Assembly (NCBI RefSeq): GCF_963662255.1 | Contig: NC_085073.1 | Location: 186,001 to 250,000 of the forward strand | Direction: 5' to 3' | Length of the DNA stretch: 64,000 nt | Source of the DNA: Cinclus cinclus | Lineage: Eukaryota; Chordata; Aves; Passeriformes; Cinclidae | Shown here: piece after piece, positions 52,363 to 62,711 of the stretch | Layout of the letters: the number at the start of each line of letters is the position of its first letter | Position numbering within the stretch: the stretch's first letter is position 1 | Notes under the pieces: generated by a model | What the model saw: the letters and a program-made list of their open reading frames with translations, nothing else | What the model was told of the DNA's origin: nothing | The model's database searches: none | Translations under genes and position numbers: made by a program

Positions 52363-55300
52363 TTGGGTCACAATGGATCCTTGCTTCTCTTAACCCCTGT
52401 GGTGTCACAATGCATCCCATGCCCTTTTAGGCCACTTGATGTCACAATGAATCATTTGATTCTTGGCCTCCATGGTGGCATAATAGATCCTTGCTTCTAT
52501 TGGTCCCAGTGCTGTAACAATCCATCCCTGGCCATTTTAGGCCCCCTGGTGTCACAAGGGATCATTAGATTTTTAGCAAGCATTGGGTCACAATGGTTCC
52601 TTGCTTCTCTTAACCTCTGTGGTGTCACAATGCATCCCATGCCCTTTTAGGCCACTTGATGTCACAATGAATCATTTGATTCTTGGCCTCCATGGTGACA
52701 TAATAGACCCTTGCTTCTATTGGTCCCCGTGCTGTAACAATTCATCCCTGGCCCTTTTTATATCCCCTGGTGCCACAAGGGATCATTAGATTGTTAGCCT
52801 GCTTTGGGTCACAATGGTTCCTTGCTTCTCTTAACCTCTGTGGTGTCACAATGCATTCCAAGCCCTTTTAGGCCACTTGGTCTTACAATGAACCATTTGA
52901 TTCTTGGCCTTCATGGTGTCATAATGGTTCCTTGTTTCTATTGGTCCCCATGCTGTCACAATTCATCCCTGGCCCTTTTACGACCCCTGGTGTCAAATGG
53001 GATCCTGGGATTATTAGCCTCCATTGGGTCACAATGGATCCTTGCTTCTCTGAACCCCTGTGGTGTCACAATGCATCCCATGCCCTTTTAGGCCACTTGA
53101 TGTCACAATGAATCATTTGATTCTTGGCCTCCATGGTGGCATAATAGATCCTTGCTTCTATTGGTCCCCGTGCTGTAACAATCCATCCCTGGCCATTTTA
53201 GGCCCCCTGGTGTCACAAGGGACCATTAGATTTTTAGCCTGCATTGGGTCACAATGGTTCCTTGCTTCTCTTAACCCCTGTGGTGTCACAATGCATCCCA
53301 TGTCCTTTTAGGCCACTTGATGTCACAATGAATCATTTGATTTTTGGCCTCCATGGTGGCATAATTGTACCAGGTTTTAATTGGGCCCCATGCTTTCACA
53401 ATTCATCCCTGGCACTTTTAGGCCCATTGGTGTCACAAGGGACCATTAGATTGTTAGCCTCCATTGGGTAACAATTGTTCCTTGCTTCTCTTAACCTCTG
53501 TGGTGTCACAATGCATTCCATGCCATTTTAGGCCACTTGATGTCACAATGAAGCATTTGATTCTTGGCCTCCATGGTGTCATAATGGTTCCTTGTTTCTA
53601 TTGGGCCCCATGCTGTCACAATTCATCCCTGGCCCTTTTACGCCCCCTGGTGTCAAATAGGATCCTGGGATTATTAGCCTCCATTGGGTCACAATGGATC
53701 CTTGCTTCTCTTAACCCCTGTGGTGTCACAATGCATCCCATGCCCTTTTAGGCCACTTGATTTCACAATGAATCATTTGATTCTTGGCCTCCATGGTGAC
53801 ATAATAGATCCTTGCTTCTATTGGTCCCCGTGCTGTTACAATTCATCCCTGGCCCTTTTTATACCCCCTGGTGCCACAAGGGATCATTAGATTGTTAGCC
53901 TGCATTGGGTCACAATGGTTCCTTGCTTCTCTTAACCTCTGTGGTGTCACAATGCATCCCATGCCCTTTTAGGCCACTTGATGTCACAATGAACGATTTG
54001 ATTTTTGGCCTCCATGGTGGCATAATTTTACCAGGATTTAATTGGGCCCCATGCTTTCACAATCCATCCCTGGCCCTTTTAGGCCCATTGGTGTCACAAG
54101 AGACCATTAGATTGTAGGCCTCCATTGGGTAACAATGGTTCCTTTCTTGTCTTAACCTCTGTGGTGTCACAATGCATTCCATGCCATTTTAGGCCACTTG
54201 ATGTCACAATGAATCATTTGATTCTTGGCCTCCATGGTGTCATAATGGTTCCTTGTTTCTATTGGTCCCCGTGCTGTAACAATTCATCCCTGGCCCTTTT
54301 TATACCGCATGGTGCCACAAGGGATCATTAGATTGTTAGCCTGCATTGGGTCCCAATTGTTCCTTGCTTCTCTTAACCTCTGTGGTGTCACAATGCATTC
54401 CAAGCCCTTTTAGGCCACTTGGTCTTACAATGAACCATTTGATTCTTGGCCTTCATGGTGTCATAATGGTTCCTTGTTTCTATTGGTCCCCATGCTGTCA
54501 CAATTCATCCCTGGCCCTTTTATGCCCCCTGGTGTCAAATGGGATCCTGGGATTATTAGCCTCCATTGGGTCACAATGGATCCTTGCTTCTCTGAACCCC
54601 TGTGGTGTCACAATGCATCCCATGCCCTTTTAGGCCACTTGATGTCACAATGAATCATTTGATTCTTGGCGTCCATGGTGGCATAATAGATCCTTGCTTC
54701 TATTGGTCCCCGTGCTGTAACAATCCATCCCTGGCCATTTTAGCCCCCCTGGTGTCACAAGGGATCATTAGATTGTTAGCCTGCATTGGGTCACAATGGT
54801 TCCTTGCTTCTCTTAGCCCCTGTGGTGTCACAATGCATCCCATGCCCTTTTAGGCCACTTGATTTCACAATGAATCATTTGATTCTTGGCCTCCATGGTG
54901 ACATAATAGATCCTTGCTTCTATTGGTCCCCGTGCTGTAACAATTCATCCCTGGCCCTTTTTATACCCCCTGGTGCCACAAGGGATCATTAGATTGTTAG
55001 CCTGCATTGGGTCACAATGGTTCCTTGCTTCTCTTAACCTCTGTGGTGTCACAATGCATTCCAAGCCCTTTTAGGCCACTTGGTCTTACAATGAACCATT
55101 TGATTCTTGGCCTTCATGGTGTCATAATGGTTCCTTGTTTCTATTGGTCCCCATGCTGTCACAATTCATCCCTAGCCATTTTAGGCCCCCTGGTGTCACA
55201 AGGGATCATTAGATTGTTAGCCTGCATTGGGTCACAATGGATCCTTGCTTCTCTTAACCCCTGTGGTGTCACAATGCATCCCATGCCCTTTTAGGCCACT

Positions 55301-56987
55301 TGATGTCACAATGAATCATTTGATTCTTGGCCTCCATGGTGGCATAATTGTACCAGGTTTTAATTGGGCCCCATGCTTTCACAATTCATCCCTGGCCCTT
55401 TTAGGCCCATTGGTGTCACAAGGGACCATTAGATTGTTAGCCTCCATTGGGTAACAATGGTTCCTTGCTTCTCTTAACCTCTGTGGTGTCACAATGCATT
55501 CCATGCCATATTAGGCCACTTGATGTCACAATGAATCATTTGATTCTTGGCCTTCATGGTGTCATAATGGTTCCTTGTTTCTATTGGGCCCCATGCTGTC
55601 ACAATTCATCCCTGGCCCTTTTACGCCCCCTGGTGTCAAATGGGATCCTGGGATTATTAGCCTCCATTGGGTCACAATGGATCCTTGCTTCTCTTAACCC
55701 CTGTGGTGTCACAATGCATCCCATGCCCTTTTAGGCCACTTGATGTCACAATGAATCATTTGATTCTTGGCCTCCATGGTGGCATAATTTTACCAGGTTT
55801 TAATTGGGCCCCATGCTTTCACAATTCATCCCTGGCCCTTTTAGGCCCATTGGTGTCACAAGGAACCATTAGATTGTTAGCCTCCATTGGGTAACAATGG
55901 TTCCTTGCTTCTCTTAACCTCTGTGGTGTCACAATGCATTCCATGCCATTTTAGGCCACTTGATGTCACAATGAATCATTTGATTCTTGGCCTCCATGGT
56001 GTCATAATGGTTCCTTGTTTCTATTGGTCCCCATGCTGTCACAATTCATCCCTGGCCCTTTTACGCCCCCTGGTGCCACAAGGGATCATTAGATTGTTAG
56101 CCTGCATTGGGTCACAATGGTTCCTTGCTTCTCTTAACCTCTGTGGTGTCACAATGCATCCCATGCCCTTTTAGGCCACTTGATGTCACAATGAATCATT
56201 TGATTCTTGGCCTCCATGGTGGCATAATAGATCCTTGCTTCTTTTGGTCCCCGTGCTGTAACAATCCATCCCTGGCCATTTTAGGCCCCCTGGTGTCACA
56301 AGGGATCATTAGATTGTTAGCCTGCATTGGGTCACAATGGTTCCTTGCTTCTCTTAACCTCTGTGGTGTCACAATGCATCCCATGCCCTTTTAGGCCACT
56401 GGATGTCACAATGAACGATTTGATTTTTGGCCTCCATGGTGGCATAATTTTACCAGGTTTTAATTGGGCCCCATGCTTTCACAATCCATCCCTGGCCCTT
56501 TTAGGCCCATTGGTGTCACAAGAGACCATTAGATTGTTAGCCTCCATTGGGCAACAATGGTTCCTTGCTTCTCTTAACATCTGTGGTGTCACAATGCATT
56601 CCATGCCATTTTAGGCCACTTGATGTCACAATGAATCATTTGATTCTTGGCCTCCATGGTGTCATAATGGTTCCTTGTTTCTATTGGTCCCCGTGCTGTA
56701 ACAATTCATCCCTGGCCCTTTTTATACCCCATGGTGCCACAAGGGATCATTAGATTGTTAGCCTGCATTGGGTCACAATTGTTCCTTGCTTCTCTTAACC
56801 TCTGTGGTGTCACAATGCATTCCAAGCCCTTTTAGGCCACTTGGTCTTACAATGAACCATTTGATTCTTGGCCTTCATGGTGTCATAATGGTTCCTTGTT
56901 TCTATTGGTCCCCATGCTGTCACAATTCATCCCTGGCCCTTTTATGCCCCCTGGTGTCAAATGGGATCCTGGGATTATTAGCCTCCA
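52363..56987. repeat. Long duplicated segment, right copy (21 monomers)
   Basis: It is collinear with 42,452-47,295 except for one missing monomer. The monomer starting at 55,667 fuses the left part of the 45,756 monomer with the right part of the 45,976 monomer. Private changes include GGGTCCCAATTG near 54,350 and GATTGTAGGCC near 54,112. The right third is at the same time the start of the 12-mer at 55,887. Confidence 0.85.
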
Positions 56988-57207
56988 TTGGGTCACAATG
57001 GATCCTTGCTTCTCTGAACCCATGTGGTGTCACAATGCATCCCATGCCCTTTTAGGCCACTTGATGTCACAATGAATCATTTGATTCTTGGCCTCCATGG
57101 TGGCATAATAGATCCTTGCTTCTATTGGTCCCCGTGCTGTAACAATCCATCCCTGGCCATTTTAGCCCCCCTGGTGTCAAAAGGGATCATTAGATTGTTA
57201 GCCTGCA

Positions 57208-58748
57208 TTGGGTCACAATGGTTCCTTGCTTCTCTTAGCCCCTGTGGTGTCACAATGCATCCCATGCCCTTTTAGGCCACTTGATTTCACAATGAATCAT
57301 TTGATTCTTGGCCTCCATGGTGACATAATAGATCCTTGCTTCTATTGGTCCCCGTGCTGTAACAATTCATCCCTGGCCCTTTTTATACCCCCTGGTGCCA
57401 CAAGGGATCATTAGATTGTTAGCCTGCATTGGGTCACAATGGTTCCTTGCTTCTCTTAACCTCTGTGGTGTCACAATGCATTCCAAGCCCTTTTAGGCCA
57501 CTTGGTCTTACAATGAACCATTTGATTCTTGGCCTTCATGGTGTCATAATGGTTCCTTGTTTCTATTGGTCCCCATGCTGTCACAATTCATCCCGGGCCA
57601 TTTTAGGCCCCCTGGTGTCACAAGGGATCATTAGATTGTTAGCCTGCATTGGGGCACAATGGATCCTTGCTTCTCTTAACCCCTGTGGTGTCACAATGCA
57701 TCCCATGCCCTTTTAGGCCACTTGATGTCACAATGAATCATTTGATTTTTGGCCTCCATGGTGGCATAATTGTACCAGGTTTTAATTGGGCCCCATGCTT
57801 TCACAATTCATCCCTGGCCCTTTTAGGCCCATTGGTGTCACAAGGGACCATTAGATTGTTAGCCTCCATTGGGTAACAATGGTTCCTTGCTTCTCTTAAC
57901 CTCTGTGGTGTCACAATGCATTCCATGCCATATTAGGCCACTTGATGTCACAATGAATCATTTGATTCTTGGCCTCCATGGTGTCATAATGGTTCCTTGT
58001 TTCTATTGGGCCCCATGCTGTCACAATTCATCCCTGGCCCTTTTACGCCCCCTGGTGTCAAATGGGATCCTGGGATTATTAGCCTCCATTGGGTCACAAT
58101 GGATCCTTGCTTCTCTTAACCCCTGTGGTGTCACAATGCATCCCATGCCCTTTTAGGCCACTTGATGTCACAATGAATCATTTGATTCTTGGCCTCCATG
58201 GTGGCATAATAGATCCTTGCTTCTATTGGTCCCCGTGCTGTAACAATCCATCCCTGGCCATTTTAGGCCCCCTGGTGTCACAAGGGATCATTAGATTGTT
58301 AGCCTGCTTTGGGTCACAATGGTTCCTTGCTTCTCTTAACCCCTGTGGTGTCACAATGCATCCCATGCCCTTTTAGGCCACTGGATGTCACAATGAATCA
58401 TTTGATTTTTGGCCTCCATGGTGGCATAATTTTACCAGGTTTTAATTGAGCCCCGTGCTTTCACAATTCATCCCTGGCCCTTTTAGGCCCATTGGTGTCA
58501 CAAGGAACCATTAGATTGTTAGCCTCCATTGGGTAACAATGGTTCCTTGCTTCTCTTAACCTCTGTGGTGTCACAATGCATTCCATGCCATTTTAGGCCA
58601 CTTGATGTCACAATGAATCATTTGATTCTTGGCCTCCATGGTGTCATAATGGTTCCTTGTTTCTATTGGTCCCCGTGCTGTAACAATCCATCCCTGGCCA
58701 TTTTAGCCCCCCTGGTGTCAAAAGGGATCATTAGATTGTTAGCCTGCA
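57208..58748. repeat. 7-mer tandem duplication, 1,541 bp, copy 1
   Basis: This is followed immediately by a collinear copy at 58,749. Shared rare markers are CATCCCGGGCC (57,591 and 59,132 areas), GGGGCACAATGG, and TTGAGCCCCGTGC (58,446 and 59,987 areas). I noticed no difference between the copies outside the last monomer. Confidence 0.88.
58529..58748. repeat. Chimeric junction monomer of the 7-mer duplication
   Basis: The left part, with GTCATAATGGTTCC in B, matches the monomer at 60,070. The right part, with GTGCTGTAAC, TTAGCCCCCC and GTCAAAAGGG, matches the monomer at about 56,988-57,207. The switch lies in the shared CTATTGGTCCCC near 58,660-58,672. This is the structure left by unequal exchange seven monomers out of register. 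Confidence 0.82.
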
Positions 58749-60289
58749 TTGGGTCACAATGGTTCCTTGCTTCTCTTAGCCCCTGTGGTGTCACAATGCA
58801 TCCCATGCCCTTTTAGGCCACTTGATTTCACAATGAATCATTTGATTCTTGGCCTCCATGGTGACATAATAGATCCTTGCTTCTATTGGTCCCCGTGCTG
58901 TAACAATTCATCCCTGGCCCTTTTTATACCCCCTGGTGCCACAAGGGATCATTAGATTGTTAGCCTGCATTGGGTCACAATGGTTCCTTGCTTCTCTTAA
59001 CCTCTGTGGTGTCACAATGCATTCCAAGCCCTTTTAGGCCACTTGGTCTTACAATGAACCATTTGATTCTTGGCCTTCATGGTGTCATAATGGTTCCTTG
59101 TTTCTATTGGTCCCCATGCTGTCACAATTCATCCCGGGCCATTTTAGGCCCCCTGGTGTCACAAGGGATCATTAGATTGTTAGCCTGCATTGGGGCACAA
59201 TGGATCCTTGCTTCTCTTAACCCCTGTGGTGTCACAATGCATCCCATGCCCTTTTAGGCCACTTGATGTCACAATGAATCATTTGATTTTTGGCCTCCAT
59301 GGTGGCATAATTGTACCAGGTTTTAATTGGGCCCCATGCTTTCACAATTCATCCCTGGCCCTTTTAGGCCCATTGGTGTCACAAGGGACCATTAGATTGT
59401 TAGCCTCCATTGGGTAACAATGGTTCCTTGCTTCTCTTAACCTCTGTGGTGTCACAATGCATTCCATGCCATATTAGGCCACTTGATGTCACAATGAATC
59501 ATTTGATTCTTGGCCTCCATGGTGTCATAATGGTTCCTTGTTTCTATTGGGCCCCATGCTGTCACAATTCATCCCTGGCCCTTTTACGCCCCCTGGTGTC
59601 AAATGGGATCCTGGGATTATTAGCCTCCATTGGGTCACAATGGATCCTTGCTTCTCTTAACCCCTGTGGTGTCACAATGCATCCCATGCCCTTTTAGGCC
59701 ACTTGATGTCACAATGAATCATTTGATTCTTGGCCTCCATGGTGGCATAATAGATCCTTGCTTCTATTGGTCCCCGTGCTGTAACAATCCATCCCTGGCC
59801 ATTTTAGGCCCCCTGGTGTCACAAGGGATCATTAGATTGTTAGCCTGCTTTGGGTCACAATGGTTCCTTGCTTCTCTTAACCCCTGTGGTGTCACAATGC
59901 ATCCCATGCCCTTTTAGGCCACTGGATGTCACAATGAATCATTTGATTTTTGGCCTCCATGGTGGCATAATTTTACCAGGTTTTAATTGAGCCCCGTGCT
60001 TTCACAATTCATCCCTGGCCCTTTTAGGCCCATTGGTGTCACAAGGAACCATTAGATTGTTAGCCTCCATTGGGTAACAATGGTTCCTTGCTTCTCTTAA
60101 CCTCTGTGGTGTCACAATGCATTCCATGCCATTTTAGGCCACTTGATGTCACAATGAATCATTTGATTCTTGGCCTCCATGGTGTCATAATGGTTCCTTG
60201 TTTCTATTGGTCCCCATGCTGTCACAATTCATCCCTGGCCCTTTTACGCCCCCTGGTGCCACAAGGGATCATTAGATTGTTAGCCTGCA
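58749..60289. repeat. 7-mer tandem duplication, 1,541 bp, copy 2
   Basis: It repeats 57,208-58,748. Its last monomer (60,070-60,289) is an ordinary M-to-G form, whereas the matching monomer of copy 1 is chimeric, as expected when copy 2 keeps the original right junction. Confidence 0.88.
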
Positions 60290-62711
60290 TTGGGTCACAA
60301 TGGTTCCTTGCTTCTCTTAACCTCTGTGGTGTCACAATGCATCCCATGCCCTTTTAGGCCACTTGATGTCACAATGAATCATTTGATTCTTGGCCTCCAT
60401 GGTGGCATAATAGATCCTTGCTTCTTTTGGTCCCCGTGCTGTAACAATCCATCCCTGGCCATTTTAGGCCCCCTGGTGTCACAAGGGATCATTAGATTGT
60501 TAGCCTGCATTGGGTCACAATGGTTCCTTGCTTCTCTTAACCTCTGTGGTGTCACAATGCATCCCATGCCCTTTTAGGCCACTGGATGTCACAATGAACG
60601 ATTTGATTTTTGGCCTCCATGGTGGCATAATTTTACCAGGTTTTAATTGGGCCCCATGCTTTCACAATCCATCCCTGGCCCTTTTAGGCCCATTGGTGTC
60701 ACAAGAGACCATTAGATTGTTAGCCTCCATTGGGCAACAATGGTTCCTTGCTTCTCTTAACATCTGTGGTGTCACAATGCATTCCATGCCATTTTAGGCC
60801 ACTTGATGTCACAATGAATCATTTGATTCTTGGCCTCCATGGTGTCATAATGGTTCCTTGTTTCTATTGGTCCCCGTGCTGTAACAATTCATCCCTGGCC
60901 CTTTTTATACCCCATGGTGCCACAAGGGATCATTAGATTGTTAGCCTGCATTGGGTCACAATTGTTCCTTGCTTCTCTTAACCTCTGTGGTGTCACAATG
61001 CATTCCAAGCCCTTTTAGGCCACTTGGTCTTACAATGAACCATTTGATTCTTGGCCTTCATGGTGTCATAATGGTTCCTTGTTTCTATTGGTCCCCATGC
61101 TGTCACAATTCATCCCTGGCCCTTTTATGCCCCCTGGTGTCAAATGGGATCCTGGGATTATTAGCCTCCATTGGGTCACAATGGATCCTTGCTTCTCTGA
61201 ACCCATGTGGTGTCACAATGCATCCCATGCCCTTTTAGGCCACTTGATGTCACAATGAATCATTTGATTCTTGGCGTCCATGGTGGCATAATAGATCCTT
61301 GCTTCTATTGGTCCCCGTGCTGTAACAATCCATCCCTGGCCATTTTAGCCCCCCTGGTGTCAAAAGGGATCATTAGATTGTTAGCCTGCATTGGGTCACA
61401 ATGGTTCCTTGCTTCTCTTAGCCCCTGTGGTGTCACAATGCATCCCATGCCCTTTTAGGCCACTTGATTTCACAATGAATCATTTGATTCTTGGCCTCCA
61501 TGGTGACATAATAGATCCTTGCTTCTATTGGTCCCCGTGCTGTAACAATTCATCCCTGGCCCTTTTTATACCCCATGGTGCCACAAGGGATCATTAGATT
61601 GTTAGCCTGCATTGGGTCACAATGGTTCCTTGCTTCTCTTAACCTCTGTGGTGTCACAATGCATTCCAAGCCATTTTAGGCCACTTGGTCTTACAATGAA
61701 CCATTTGATTCTTGGCCTTCATGGTGTCATAATGGTTCCTTGTTTCTATTGGTCCCCATGCTGTCACAATTCATCCCGGGCCATTTTAGGCCCCCTGGTG
61801 TCACAAGGGATCATTAGATTGTTAGCCTGCATTGGGGCACAATGGATCCTTGCTTCTCTTAACCCCTGTGGTGTCACAATGCATCCCATGCCCTTTTAGG
61901 CCACTTGATGTCACAATGAATCATTTGATTTTTGGCCTCCATGGTGGCATAATTGTACCAGGTTTTAATTGGGCCCCATGCTTTCACAATTCATCCCTGG
62001 CCCTTTTAGGCCCATTGGTGTCACAAGGGACCATTAGATTGTTAGCCTCCATTGGGTAACAATGGTTCCTTGCTTCTCTTAACCTCTGTGGTGTCACAAT
62101 GCATTCCATGCCATATTAGGCCACTTGATGTCACAATGAATCATTTGATTCTTGGCCTCCATGGTGTCATAATGGTTCCTTGTTTCTATTGGGCCCCATG
62201 CTGTCACAATTCATCCCTGGCCCTTTTACGCCCCCTGGTGTCAAATGGGATCCTGGGATTATTAGCCTCCATTGGGTCACAATGGATCCTTGCTTCTCTT
62301 AACCCCTGTGGTGTCACAATGCATCCCATGCCCTTTTAGGCCACTTGATGTCACAATGAATCATTTGATTCTTGGCCTCCATGGTGGCATAATAGATCCT
62401 TGCTTCTATTGGTCCCCGTGCTGTAACAATCCATCCCTGGCCATTTTAGGCCCCCTGGTGTCACAAGGGATCATTAGATTGTTAGCCTGCTTTGGGTCAC
62501 AATGGTTCCTTGCTTCTCTTAACCCCTGTGGTGTCACAATGCATCCCATGCCCTTTTAGGCCACTGGATGTCACAATGAATCATTTGATTTTTGGCCTCC
62601 ATGGTGGCATAATTTTACCAGGTTTTAATTGGGCCCCGTGCTGTAACAATTCATCCCTGGCCCTTTTAGGCCCATTGGTGTCACAAGGAACCATTAGATT
62701 GTTAGCCTCCA
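60070..62711. repeat. 12-mer HOR, 2,642 bp, copy without the internal duplication
   Basis: Monomers start at 60,070, 60,290, 60,510, 60,730, 60,951, 61,171, 61,391, 61,612, 61,832, 62,052, 62,272 and 62,492. They follow 55,887-58,528 at 4,183 bp. The last monomer is changed: its B/C junction reads GCCCCGTGCTGTAACAATTC near 62,633, where 58,309 has GAGCCCCGTGCTTTCAC. Confidence 0.85.

Larger units (their letters stand above)
55887..60069. repeat. 12-mer HOR with internal 7-monomer duplication (4,183 bp)
   Basis: Nineteen monomers are present. Twelve correspond one to one with 60,070-62,711; the other seven duplicate 57,208-58,748. Markers shared with the next copy include GGGCAACAATGG, CTTAACATCTG, CACAATTGTTCC and CATCCCGGGCC. 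The first monomers also match 46,196-47,295. Confidence 0.85.
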
